From the NCBI GenBank assembly GCA_039527025.1, contig BAAAJN010000012.1, forward strand, positions 1 through 64,000: 64,000 bases of DNA. Reading direction: 5' to 3'. The position numbers were made by a program, and so were the translations under genes. This DNA comes from Microlunatus lacustris. Its GTDB lineage: Bacteria > Actinomycetota > Actinomycetes > Propionibacteriales > Propionibacteriaceae. This document shows positions 15,109 through 24,098 of the stretch, one piece after another (positions within the stretch are counted from its first letter, which is position 1; the number at the start of each line of letters is the position of its first letter). The notes under the pieces are model-generated. The model was given only the letters and a program-made list of their open reading frames with translations, did not search any database and had not been told where the DNA came from.

Positions 15109-15710
15109 TGCCAGCCTTGCGTCGGTGACAGGATCTCGATCTCCTCGACCGTCTGGAACCCCCAGTCGTCGAGGTACTGCTGGTCCCAGGTCGCGGTGGC
15201 CCAGTCGATGAACCCGCGATCGCCGCCTTGCTCATAGGCGGCGAGCATCGCCTCAGCATCGGCCGGGTCGAGATCCACCTGCGTGAGCCGGTCCCGCTGG
15301 TAGCTCTTGCCGGCGCGAGCTGGTCCCTGTCGGCCGCGGATCGCCAGCCGCGCTCCCCGGCTGTAGACCTGGCGTTCGCGCACGGCCCGCACCGCCGCCC
15401 GCCGCCCGGCCTGGGTGCTCGCCGCCTGCCGAGCTTTCCGCGTCAGGTTCTTCGCGTGACTGGCTGAGGGACGTTGACCCTGCCCGGCGGCGGCGGTCTG
15501 TACCCACCGCTCGCAGGTTCGCCGGGACACACCCAGTTGAGCTGCGGCCTTGGTCAGGTCGATACCGGAGCGGGTCTTGCTGGACGGCCCGCCGACCGCC
15601 AGCAGCATCCCGCGCAGGTCCTCGCCCTGCCCGGACACGTCCGCGCCGCGGATGCCGCTGAGGGCGGCAAACAACCGGTTACGCAGTCCCGGGCCGAACT
15701 CGACAGCCAT
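15105..15710 (-). CDS. HTH protein resembling a linear-replicon terminal protein (Tpg-like)
   Basis: 201 residues. LTKAAAQLGVSRRTCERWVQ at about residue 52-71 is a helix-turn-helix of the kind found near the N-terminus of Streptomyces terminal proteins (Tpg), followed as in Tpg by a basic region, a beta segment (ARLAIRGRQGP) and an acidic C-terminus (DWGFQTVEEIEI). It starts three bases after the stop of the large replication gene, the same order as tap-tpg operons. The resemblance is by layout and short motifs recalled from memory, so it may instead be a simple operon regulator. Confidence 0.5.
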   Translation of the reverse strand: MAVEFGPGLRNRLFAALSGIRGADVSGQGEDLRGMLLAVGGPSSKTRSGIDLTKAAAQLGVSRRTCERWVQTAAAGQGQRPSASHAKNLTRKARQAASTQAGRRAAVRAVRERQVYSRGARLAIRGRQGPARAGKSYQRDRLTQVDLDPADAEAMLAAYEQGGDRGFIDWATATWDQQYLDDWGFQTVEEIEILSPTQGWQ

Positions 15711-15713
15711 CTA

Positions 15714-18700
15714 CTACTCGCTGCCGTCGTCCACGTCGTCGACCAGGCCCGGCTTCCCGCGGTAGAGCCCACCGGTCAGGTAGGGCAGCTGGTCGCTCAG
15801 TGGGGCGGTCCCTTCGACCTTGTAGCGCCCCAGCGCCCGGCCGAGCTGTTCAGGTGTTCCAGGCCAGGCCTTGACCGGGTCCGGTTCGGGAGAGGTGTAG
15901 ACGATCGTGTCGGCGACGATCGCGACAGGCCACCGTCCGCTGTCCCGGCCAATCTGGGCGACGCGGCGCAAGATGTTGGTCCGCGCCTTGGCGATGATCT
16001 GATGCCGACGGTCAGGGGCGTAGCCGCGCCGACCCTCCATGAAGATCTGGGAGCCGAGCATGCCGATCGTGGGAGCGTAGATCGCCTTCAGCTGGTCCCG
16101 GGCAGCCTGCGCATCGGCGTCGTCAGTGTCCAACCGCGTGCGCGCGTCCCGGATCCGCTCGTACCAGGGGTCGAGCACCCGGGAGTGCTCTGGCCACACG
16201 TAGGCCTCGCGGACCGCCGGCTCGTAGCCCTGTTCCACGGCGAACTCCAGACCCGGAGTGGTCACCCACCGGGTACGGCCGGCGTTGTTCCCGCGAGGGT
16301 CCAACGGGTTGGGCATCCGCCAGTCCCCCGGGTCGGGGATCTCGACGAGCCAGTACCCGGGGACCTTGGGCGTGAACGGCAACCCGTCCGGGTGGTGGAC
16401 CGGATCGCCGACTCCGAGCTCGAGACCGGACACCCCCGCAAGGTAGGACCCCGACCGGTCGTAGGCGTGAACGAAGTGGTGCTCCCGCTCCTCCGTCGTC
16501 GGCTGTCGGCACCAGGAGATGTCGAGCTCCACGTTGATCGTGGCCGGCTCGACCGGCGGCCGCGGCTCGAACAGGACCTGTCGATCCTTCCAGCGCAGCG
16601 TCATCATCAGATCCAGCCCGGTAGTGGCGCCGGAAAGCTGGTAGGGGTGCCCGAGCGCGGCCGCCAGCAGACCAATGCGACGCGCCAGCGCGGCGTGATC
16701 CGGCGCCTCCTGCAGCAACGGCATCTCCACGCCATCCCAGTTCAGCGCCGGCATGAGAACCACCCAGATCGACTTGGCCGTGCCCTTCCACACCCGGGTC
16801 CAGCGGCCAAGGCTGTCGCCGTCACGGCCGCCGATGCTGTACCCGGCGCTGATCGCCTCGGTCACCGCCGAAAGGCCCTGGGTGACACCCCGGGCGGTCT
16901 CGTCGCGCTTGGTGAAGTCCACGGCGGTGATGGCGTCGATGTCCAGACCCCACGTTCGCAGAAGCCGCTCCCCCAGCCACACTTGTCCACCGACGTCGCG
17001 GTACTTGGTCACTTGGGTGCCGAGATTCAGACGCTCCGCCAATTGGACGAGGTCGCCGACGTGGCGCAGCTCACCCGGCAGGTCGAACCTCTCGCCGTTG
17101 GAGCACCAGATTCCGTCGACGTCGACGACAGCCGCCGCAGCGCGGAACTGGCCTCCCGCCGTGGCTGCAGGTCGCCGCGCCTCAACAGCTGTCGAGGCGT
17201 CAGCCGCGGCCGCCGCGGCGATCGCCGGAGGCGCGGTCGGTGCTGCGGGTGCCGGCGCCGGGGTGCCCGGGTCAGCCGGCACCGCCGGCGGATGTGGAGG
17301 TGGCCCAGCTGACACGCTCGTCTGTTGTTGCTGAGCGGCACGCTCGGTGGCGCTGGACCGCTCCCAGCACAGCAGGTGCACTCGGTTGCCGGAGATGACC
17401 ACCCGGCAGCGCACGCCACACAGGACACAGGGACCGGTCTCACCGGGATCCTCAGTCCAGCCCACGACCCCGTCCCGATCGGTGTGGGGACGAGAGGTGA
17501 ACAACTCTTCGGGCATCGTGGCGGACTCTTCCTGGCTGGCTGGGGCCGACGCTACGACCCCATGCTGCGAACCGTCTACCGTTTGTGGGTCTGGGTCGAA
17601 CCAGGGAATCAACCCGTTCTTGGGCTGGTCAGGTGCGGCCGTGGACGGTGTGTCCGCAGGCGGCGTCGTTGGATCCGGCTGGGCGGGGTCGGTGTCGCCT
17701 TCGGGTTCGTCCCCGAGGATGCGATCGAGCCACAGTGACACCATCCGTCCGGTGCGGTTCTCGCAGTGGATGACGCTCTTGACGGTGAAGCGCAGTTTGC
17801 CCTTTGCCTGCTCGCAGCCGTCGGCGATCAGGACGCCCTCGTCGTACAGGGCACGGCAGGCCGTGTTCCGGTCGATTTGGAACTGCTCTGCCTGGGTGCC
17901 CGAGGCCGCCTTGAGGGCAGCCTCCAGGGCCGTGGACTCCAGCATCAGCACGGCGCCTCGGTCCTTGGGGCCAGGGTCGTGCAAGACGTAGCCCAGCTGT
18001 TGGCCCTGCCGGTCCACCCGGCTCCGTACCGGCAGCCCGTGGCTGTCGATGTCGATAGCGGTGCGCCGCCAGCCCAGCCGGGCGGCGAGCGGCCACGGCG
18101 GGCAGTCGCCCGTGCGCACATCGGAGACGTGCACCAGGCCGGTCCGCAAGGCGTAAGCCAACAGCTCGCGGACCCGCGCCCCGGTCCTGGTCGGCAGGTC
18201 CGGATCCACCGCGGCCCGGCCGGCTTCCTGCAACGCATCCTGGACCCGCGACAGCAGCCGGCCACGCTCGAGCTCGGTAATCGCGGCTGCGTCGACCAGG
18301 AACTCGGTGACCGCCTCCCATCCGATGTAGGTGTTGGCGATGGCGGCGGCCTGACGGACGGTCTCCCCTTCGTCGGTGAGGGTGTCCGCGTACTCCTCCA
18401 CCCGCTGCAGGTAGGCCTGCCGACGCCTCGTCAGGTCGTGAGCCAGCCATTGGATGAAGCTGGCCATCAACAGGGCGCGAGCATGTCGGGACTCGGGGAA
18501 GTCGAGCGGGAACAGCTGGTCGGTGTCGACATCGTCGCGGGCCAGCGGAACCACGAGCATCCGCTCCGCACCGGAGCCGGGCCGCGGCATGACCTCGCTG
18601 GTGGCCAAACCGCTCGCCCGCGGACCAGTCCCGTCGGAGATCGACAAGCCGTCCCGGGAGGACCGTGAACGCTCCTCCTGGTTGTGGATCAGCCGGGCGG

Positions 18701-21062
18701 TCTCCTCCAGGTTCTTCTGCGCATCGAGCCACGACTTGGTCGGGGCGAAGTCGTCCATCCAGTAGAGGACGTCCTTTGCGGCGTGCAGCTTGTACCTCAA
18801 CGCGTTGAAGGTGTCGCCGTTGCCGGACATCGACGAGGCCGGCTTCTGGTGCTCCCACAGCTCGCCGAGGTGCTGCATCGCCTTGGCGGCCACCGACGTC
18901 TTGTACGAGCCCGGTGGTCCGATCAGGGCCACCACCCACGGGTTGTGGCCGAGCACCGACCTGAACACCTGCCCGAGCAGCGGCGCCGCCACGCGGGTCG
19001 GGAGCCGATCGAGCATGCAGGCCGAGTGGTCAATGAACGCCGCCCGCAGCCGGTCGGCGTCGCGGGTGGGGTCCGGCAGGTTGTAACGGGCCAGCGGACC
19101 GGCGAACGCCACCGCCGCCGGGGCTGTCCCATCGGTGGTGATGACGCCGCCTGCGTGGACGAACTTGTGCACCTCTCCGTCGGTGCGCCATCCCGTGGAT
19201 CGGTACAGGATCTGGTCCTCGACCTGGTTGCTGACCGCCAGGACCGCCCGTTGCACCGTGTCCAATCCGGCCCGCTTGTGGTCATAGTCAACCGGCCCCG
19301 GGAGGGAGGTCAGCCAGCTGTGGTCCTTCCATTCCTCCCCGCCGATCCGCAGATGCATCAGCTCCCCCGTGACCGGGTCCGGGTACTCCACCACCACTGC
19401 GATCAGCTGCCGGGGGGCGCTCGGGTTCAGCTCAGCCTGACCGGCCAGACTGGCGCGTCCCAGCAGCTGCGGCTTGTCGACCTCGTGCGGTTGTTCCACC
19501 TCCAGGTACTCGCGTTTGATCACCCGCACCGCCAGGGTGAGTACCACCTTGAAGGAGCCGTCTTCATCCTCGGAGCCCTCTTCGCGCCGCCGCCGGCTGG
19601 GCTCCCATTGCACGATCTGCCCGCTTAGGATGCGGAAAATCGGGGCGGTGGCTGCCGCGGCACCCTCGGGCATGGTGAATCGGTCGTCGGGATGTGGCCG
19701 GCTAGCGCTCTGCTGACCCTCCCCCGCCCTTCCATCGGCTACGGAGCTCGGATCAGAGGGCGGCGAATCTGACCGCAGCGAGGGCGGGACGGCGACCCCG
19801 GACAGCTCGTGGCAGCCGCGCGCAGCCTCTGTGCCAGACCGGAGAAGGTCATCGGCCAGTTGCATCGCCTCCCCAGCCCACTCAGTTCCCACCCGGAGGC
19901 CGAAGCCGTGCACCTGGTCCACCAGCCCGCGGAGCGACTCCTGCCGCACCTCGGTCTCCAACGCCCACCGCCGCGCATGCCTGCCGTGGTCTCCGCCTTC
20001 GTCCTTGTCGAGGCGGACATGAGCCTCGGCCTCGGCCGCGGCCTGCAGGATCGCCTGATGCTTGGCTTTGACCGCACTCAGGGCATGCCAGGTCGCCACC
20101 TCGTGCACGTGAACGTCAATGAGCTCGGCCACCGTGGAACCGGCGTCCAAGTGGTCGCTGAAGTCGCTCTTCTCCTGCTCCGTTGCCGGCAGCTTGAGCC
20201 GGACCGCGGCGCCAGCTGCGGTGAGCTTGCGGTGAAGCTCCACCCCACGCGCCCAGCCAACGTCGTCTCGGTCCAACACCACATGGACCGTGGCGTTGCT
20301 TAGGCAGTCGACCAGCTCATCAGGGAAGCTCTTCCCGCCCTGGGTGTTGGTCGTGGCCACTAGGCCCTCGCGCTCGGCGCGGTGAACGTCCTTCTCGCCC
20401 TCGAGCAGCCAGATCGTCTTACCCGCCGCTACGGCGTCGCGGACCTGGGGAGCTCGGTACAGCACGGGATAGAAGCCGGCGGGCTTCGCCTTCACCCGTC
20501 GCCCCTGAGCGGTCACGAACACCTGGGGGAAGTTCTTGTGTTTCGTGCCCTCGGCGGTGCACTCCTGCCGAATGACTTCCTGCACCAGGCGGCCGTGCTC
20601 GTCGACGTACGGGTAGCGCTCTACCTCCGTCCATTGGTGCTCAGGTTCTGGAGCGTCGTCCGCGCGGACGATGAGTGCAGGAAGTCGTCCTAGCCGACCA
20701 CGCCGATGGGCGGAGAGACGTTGCTGCGGCGACTTGCCCACCCGGCCGAACGCCCGGTCGCGCTCCGGCAGCGGTTCGTCGTACAGGTCGCCCATCGTGA
20801 GACCGAGAGGCTCGACCAGGTCTTCTGCCCTGGCGTTGCACCCGAAGCAGTGCAGCAGGGTGTAACCGCCGCGCGGGCCGTTGCGCCAGGTGACGTGCAG
20901 CGAGCCTGACTTTTCGGCGTGCACCGGACAGGCCGCCATGAGCTGGGTGGGACTGGTCGTGCGCATCTGCAGGCCCAACTGCTGCAGGGCCCGCTGGACA
21001 CGATCGAGCGACGCACGCGGCCCACTTGAAGTCGCCGGCCACTGCGAGAGCGCGTCAGTCAC
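15714..21062 (-). CDS. Giant replication protein: primase (zinc finger-TOPRIM), P-loop helicase-like region and Tap/polymerase-like C-terminus
   Basis: 1,782 residues from a GTG. C45, H48, C72 and C75 form a CHC2-type zinc finger; E221GEKD and D264RDD are the TOPRIM acidic residues of DnaG-type primases. A linker with low-complexity segments follows. GPPGSYKTS (715-723) is a Walker A motif in an SF3/DnaB-like ATPase region. A Pro/Ala-rich linker leads to a C-terminal part (about 1,250-1,782) that resembles the Streptomyces telomere-associated protein Tap. There YDRSGSY (D1535), QLKAIYAPTIG (about 1658-1668) and VADTIVY (D1718) are spaced like motifs A, B and C of a polymerase palm. It heads the replication operon. 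Confidence 0.75.
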   Translation of the reverse strand: MTDALSQWPATSSGPRASLDRVQRALQQLGLQMRTTSPTQLMAACPVHAEKSGSLHVTWRNGPRGGYTLLHCFGCNARAEDLVEPLGLTMGDLYDEPLPERDRAFGRVGKSPQQRLSAHRRGRLGRLPALIVRADDAPEPEHQWTEVERYPYVDEHGRLVQEVIRQECTAEGTKHKNFPQVFVTAQGRRVKAKPAGFYPVLYRAPQVRDAVAAGKTIWLLEGEKDVHRAEREGLVATTNTQGGKSFPDELVDCLSNATVHVVLDRDDVGWARGVELHRKLTAAGAAVRLKLPATEQEKSDFSDHLDAGSTVAELIDVHVHEVATWHALSAVKAKHQAILQAAAEAEAHVRLDKDEGGDHGRHARRWALETEVRQESLRGLVDQVHGFGLRVGTEWAGEAMQLADDLLRSGTEAARGCHELSGVAVPPSLRSDSPPSDPSSVADGRAGEGQQSASRPHPDDRFTMPEGAAAATAPIFRILSGQIVQWEPSRRRREEGSEDEDGSFKVVLTLAVRVIKREYLEVEQPHEVDKPQLLGRASLAGQAELNPSAPRQLIAVVVEYPDPVTGELMHLRIGGEEWKDHSWLTSLPGPVDYDHKRAGLDTVQRAVLAVSNQVEDQILYRSTGWRTDGEVHKFVHAGGVITTDGTAPAAVAFAGPLARYNLPDPTRDADRLRAAFIDHSACMLDRLPTRVAAPLLGQVFRSVLGHNPWVVALIGPPGSYKTSVAAKAMQHLGELWEHQKPASSMSGNGDTFNALRYKLHAAKDVLYWMDDFAPTKSWLDAQKNLEETARLIHNQEERSRSSRDGLSISDGTGPRASGLATSEVMPRPGSGAERMLVVPLARDDVDTDQLFPLDFPESRHARALLMASFIQWLAHDLTRRRQAYLQRVEEYADTLTDEGETVRQAAAIANTYIGWEAVTEFLVDAAAITELERGRLLSRVQDALQEAGRAAVDPDLPTRTGARVRELLAYALRTGLVHVSDVRTGDCPPWPLAARLGWRRTAIDIDSHGLPVRSRVDRQGQQLGYVLHDPGPKDRGAVLMLESTALEAALKAASGTQAEQFQIDRNTACRALYDEGVLIADGCEQAKGKLRFTVKSVIHCENRTGRMVSLWLDRILGDEPEGDTDPAQPDPTTPPADTPSTAAPDQPKNGLIPWFDPDPQTVDGSQHGVVASAPASQEESATMPEELFTSRPHTDRDGVVGWTEDPGETGPCVLCGVRCRVVISGNRVHLLCWERSSATERAAQQQQTSVSAGPPPHPPAVPADPGTPAPAPAAPTAPPAIAAAAAADASTAVEARRPAATAGGQFRAAAAVVDVDGIWCSNGERFDLPGELRHVGDLVQLAERLNLGTQVTKYRDVGGQVWLGERLLRTWGLDIDAITAVDFTKRDETARGVTQGLSAVTEAISAGYSIGGRDGDSLGRWTRVWKGTAKSIWVVLMPALNWDGVEMPLLQEAPDHAALARRIGLLAAALGHPYQLSGATTGLDLMMTLRWKDRQVLFEPRPPVEPATINVELDISWCRQPTTEEREHHFVHAYDRSGSYLAGVSGLELGVGDPVHHPDGLPFTPKVPGYWLVEIPDPGDWRMPNPLDPRGNNAGRTRWVTTPGLEFAVEQGYEPAVREAYVWPEHSRVLDPWYERIRDARTRLDTDDADAQAARDQLKAIYAPTIGMLGSQIFMEGRRGYAPDRRHQIIAKARTNILRRVAQIGRDSGRWPVAIVADTIVYTSPEPDPVKAWPGTPEQLGRALGRYKVEGTAPLSDQLPYLTGGLYRGKPGLVDDVDDGSE

Positions 21063-21222
21063 GCGTCACCGTCACCTTGTTGGGTGACGACACGCAGAGA
21101 GGGCACCACGCCCTCATCGGGGCGTGAGGTACCCTCGAAGGGAACTCGGTCACGTCGACCTTTCTTCACTGATGCCCCTCCAACAGCCGCCAAGCTTGGG
21201 GGGGCGTCGCCATGTCTGGGCG

Positions 21223-21453
21223 TTACATAGCCAGCGGCAACTCCTCCGCTCGGTTCCGCCGGTTGACGTAACTGGGGATGTCGAGACCGTGCACCTCAGC
21301 GAGCCGGGCAGCCAGGTAGTCCGACAGGTTGGCGTACCCGGCGTCGCGTGCAGCTTCCTCGTACACACCTCGATGGCGGGTTGGCACGCGCAACGTGAAC
21401 TGGGACCGATCACCCTTGGGTTCCGGTCCGGACTTGCGCCGCAGCTCTGACAT
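21223..21453 (-). CDS. Small RHH/CopG-like protein
   Basis: 76 residues with FTLRVPTRHRGVYEEAARDA followed by NLSDYLAARLAEVHGL, the beta strand plus two helices of a ribbon-helix-helix DNA-binding fold as in CopG or HicB-type proteins. Located between the large replication gene and the repeat-rich putative origin, it is well placed to control copy number or repress the replication operon. GGTGG lies shortly before the ATG. No toxin gene is adjacent. Confidence 0.65.
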   Translation of the reverse strand: MSELRRKSGPEPKGDRSQFTLRVPTRHRGVYEEAARDAGYANLSDYLAARLAEVHGLDIPSYVNRRNRAEELPLAM

Positions 21454-21671
21454 GCCACCGTTCTACCGACTATCGGACTCAGAATCAGGAAGGCGCGCCG
21501 AGTGCGCCGCGCACGGAAGACGTCCTGTCGCCACCACTCGCTCACACCGAGACAAGGTGCGCTGATGCCCCACGTTGTGACAGGTCACTTCCCCCAGTAA
21601 CTCCTTCCACTCCCCCGACCCTGTGTGACGCGAAGTCGCTACGCGCGCGCACAGACCTAGTGGCCAGTTAG

Positions 21672-21848
21672 GGGGGAAGTGGGGGAAGTGGGACCGTAAC
21701 CCCTAGCCAAAGGCACTTACTCACTTCCCCCGCGGGGGGGAAGTGAGGGGGGAAGCGAGGGGGGAAGTGAGCGATGAAAACGCGAGGAAGCGGCTGAGCA
21801 GGTCGATGAAAACGCTGCTGCAGGTTTGATAACCATCGATGAAAACGC
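21672..21848. repeat. Putative iteron origin region
   Basis: Within a gene-free stretch (21,454-21,957) lie two repeat families. Three 12-bp tandem repeats GGGGGGAAGTGA/AAGCGA/AAGTGA fill 21735-21770, with further GGGGAAGTG copies near 21672-21690 and an inverted copy at 21721 that makes a near-palindrome with the first repeat. Three exact copies of CGATGAAAACGC follow at 21772, 21804 and 21837, 32 and 33 bp apart, about three helical turns. Such arrays bind initiator or partition proteins. The rest of the stretch, 21,454-21,670, shows no gene or clear repeat. Confidence 0.75.
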
Positions 21849-21907
21849 CCCCAGGGGTGACTCATGACGGTGATGGGGGGCGTGGCTTCGCCGGCCCGTT
21901 AGGAGGG

Positions 21908-21939
21908 GCCGCTGGCCCGGGGGGTCACGGGCCAGCGGC
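21908..21939 (-). terminator. Strong hairpin downstream of the 22.6-kb minus-strand gene
   Basis: A perfect 12-bp stem, GCCGCTGGCCCG with its complement, around the loop GGGGGTCA, 22 bases past the stop of the minus-strand gene ending at 21958. No T-tract follows, as is usual for actinobacterial terminators. It also borders the iteron region and might instead be part of the origin. Confidence 0.6.
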
Positions 21940-21957
21940 GGGATCAGGAAAACCGAC

Positions 21958-22623
21958 CTAGTACCGCTGCTGTGGGATGCGGCGACGGTCGCCGGGTTCC
22001 CCTCGCTGCTCACGCTGCGCCTCGATCCTCATCCGGAGCTGATCGGCCGCACTGCTCACGGTGAGCGGTGCGAGGGCGTCCAGACCGTGATGGTCGCTTA
22101 GTTCGTGCACGAGGTCGCAGACGGCGTCCTCGAGAAGGTCGCTGGCCGCCTGGAACATGCTGTGGAGCTGTCTTAGCTCCCACACCTCAGTCAAGGGATT
22201 GGGCAGTGGGATACCGCGGAGGACGCGGCGGACGTCGGTGTTGGTGACTTGATCGGGTGTGGTGCCGACGGCTGACCAGATGATGATCCGAGCATCCATC
22301 GTCGACATCCCGACCAAGGCCAGCGCAGTCCCCCACCGGGCGCCGTACGCGCTTCGGGCCTCACGCAGCGGCGACGCCATGGCGAGGCGGATCTGGTCCG
22401 TGTACCCCAGCAGCTCCATCCGGTGAACCTCGAGCGCCGCGAGGTGTTTCGGTGTAGAGAACTCCAGTCGGCCACGAGTGCTCCGCATCGCGATGTTGGT
22501 GGCGTTCTCTGCGGCCCATCGGAAGCGTGACTGCCGGTACATCTGACGGTGCCAGAGAATGTCTTCCCGCCAATCGGCCGCAGAGCGCGCACGGCGAGTC
22601 GCGTCCACAGTCGTCAGGCTCAT
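21958..22623 (-). CDS. Hypothetical helical protein divergent from parA
   Basis: About 221 residues from the ATG at 22623 (MSLTTVDATRRARSAADW); the frame stays open upstream to 22692, but that part runs into the 17-bp repeat. The protein is helical and basic with no recognised domain. It sits between the putative iterons and the parA promoter region, divergently from parA, and its upstream DNA carries two copies of a 17-bp repeat. A role in plasmid replication or maintenance is suggested by position only. Confidence 0.6.
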   Translation of the reverse strand: MSLTTVDATRRARSAADWREDILWHRQMYRQSRFRWAAENATNIAMRSTRGRLEFSTPKHLAALEVHRMELLGYTDQIRLAMASPLREARSAYGARWGTALALVGMSTMDARIIIWSAVGTTPDQVTNTDVRRVLRGIPLPNPLTEVWELRQLHSMFQAASDLLEDAVCDLVHELSDHHGLDALAPLTVSSAADQLRMRIEAQREQRGEPGDRRRIPQQRY

Positions 22624-22665
22624 GCTGTCTATGATGCCGCCCAACAGCGGCCGACACACCGACCC

Positions 22666-22753
22666 CACACCTAGGGCACACCTGATTCGCAAGATTCGGT
22701 TCTAACCTCGCCGTCAAGGCGGCCGCCCCTGGTTTCCACACCTAGGGCACACC
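22666..22753. repeat. 17-bp direct repeats in the parA divergent region
   Basis: CACACCTAGGGCACACC occurs exactly twice, at 22666-22682 and 22737-22753, 71 bp apart, about seven helical turns. It is centred on CCTAGG. The repeats lie directly upstream of the minus-strand gene starting at 22623. They may be operators or centromere (parS-type) sites for the ParA/RHH pair. The rest of the 22,624-23,129 gap is relatively A/C-rich, with a TTGACC box at about 22809 and no gene that I can support. Confidence 0.7.
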
Positions 22754-23129
22754 ACCCAAACACCAGTGCACCCGCAGCCCACCAACAGACCGTCAACACG
22801 TGAACCAGTTGACCCAAACAACTCCCTTGTTAACCGTCGGTGGTGGAGAAACAAAGCGTCTACGGCGTGGCAAAAGCCGGTCTGTGGGAGCACCAAAGCC
22901 CACCAAAAGCGGCGCTACTGTCCACAAAACGGACGGCAACACACCCCATATAGGCAGGGCGTAGGCAGTGTGCATTGGGACAGTTGAGTCCAAGAGGACC
23001 CACAGCACGCCGCGTGATGGGGGACTGCACCGCTACCGTCGGCCGGGAGAGAGTCGTCTGCATGGGCTGGGTGTCACGAACCCGTCGCAGCAGGCACCTT
23101 CTCTGGGCATGAGCGTCATGGAGGGACCA

Positions 23130-24098
23130 ATGTCAGATCCAGCTGTAGAGCCAGCGCTGCTGCGCCGCGTCATCGCCGTCATCAACGGCAAGGGCGGCGT
23201 GTTGAAGACGAGCATCACCGCAAACATCGGCGGCCGGCTTGCTGCTGCCGGCATGCGTGTCCTGGTCATTGACTTGGACATTTCGGGCAATCTGATGCTC
23301 GACCTGGGGCTCATCAACCACGAGCATCAGGATGGAGGGAAGGCGCTCGTCGACTCCATCTGGTCGGACAAGCCCTTGCCCATCGTTCCTGGCGTCCGTC
23401 AGAACCTCGACATGATCTTCGGCGGACGCAACCTCGAGATGCTGAAGTCGCTGTCCAACTCGGCCACAGCTCAGGACCTACCGGCCGGCAGTGTGCCGGG
23501 GGAGTTCACCCGCCGGCTGGCCGAAGTTGCGCCCGACTACGACCTGATCATGCTCGACTGCCCACCGGGGGTTTCCGAGCTCCAGGACATGGCTCTTGCA
23601 GCGACGCGTTGGGTTCTGATCCCCACCAAGACTGATCAGGCTAGCTGGGACGGCCTGCTCAGTGTCGGGCCCCGTGTGAAGAGGGCTCGCTTGACCAATC
23701 CGCAGCTGAGCTACCTCGGAGTGGTCATTACCGACCACAACCCGGCCGCCACACGGGTGTGGCGCAACACCAAGGCCATGCTCGAGGAGGTGGGCGAAAC
23801 CGTGCCGCTGCTCGAGTCGTTTGTGCGGCACAGCCAAACCGCGGCGCATGACTGCCGGTCGCGTGGCCAACTCGCGCACGAGCTCGCCCGCGATGCTGCT
23901 TCGTCGCGGACTCAACGGCTCACAGCACTTCATTCCCGTCGTCCAGGGCAGACGAATGTCATCCCGTTGCCGACTGCTCTGTCAGGCACGGCGGACTCCC
24001 TTGCCGGCGACTACGCACAGCTAGCCAAAGAGATCACGGACCGCATCACCGCAGCGGAGACGTCCGGTCCTCGCAGCATCGTCGGAGGCCGCGCGTGA
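23130..24098 (+). CDS. parA: ParA-family partition ATPase
   Basis: 322 residues. INGKGGVLKTS near residue 18-28 is the deviant Walker A motif of ParA/MinD ATPases, VLVIDLDISGN is the A' motif, and YDLIMLDCPPG is Walker B. The start is the ATG with GGAGGG four bases upstream; other ATGs 12 and 21 bases earlier are possible, and the longer frame is not coding-like. ParA ATPases segregate plasmids by moving a centromere-bound partner over the nucleoid. The stop overlaps the GTG of the RHH gene, which should encode that partner. The A position reads GVLKT rather than the usual GVGKT. Confidence 0.85.
   Translation: MSDPAVEPALLRRVIAVINGKGGVLKTSITANIGGRLAAAGMRVLVIDLDISGNLMLDLGLINHEHQDGGKALVDSIWSDKPLPIVPGVRQNLDMIFGGRNLEMLKSLSNSATAQDLPAGSVPGEFTRRLAEVAPDYDLIMLDCPPGVSELQDMALAATRWVLIPTKTDQASWDGLLSVGPRVKRARLTNPQLSYLGVVITDHNPAATRVWRNTKAMLEEVGETVPLLESFVRHSQTAAHDCRSRGQLAHELARDAASSRTQRLTALHSRRPGQTNVIPLPTALSGTADSLAGDYAQLAKEITDRITAAETSGPRSIVGGRA

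Noticed and set aside
15474..17312. Long plus-strand open frame of about 612 codons
   Set aside because: It runs antisense to the 1,782-residue replication gene, is Arg/Gly/Pro-rich with no domain, and is a by-product of high GC content.
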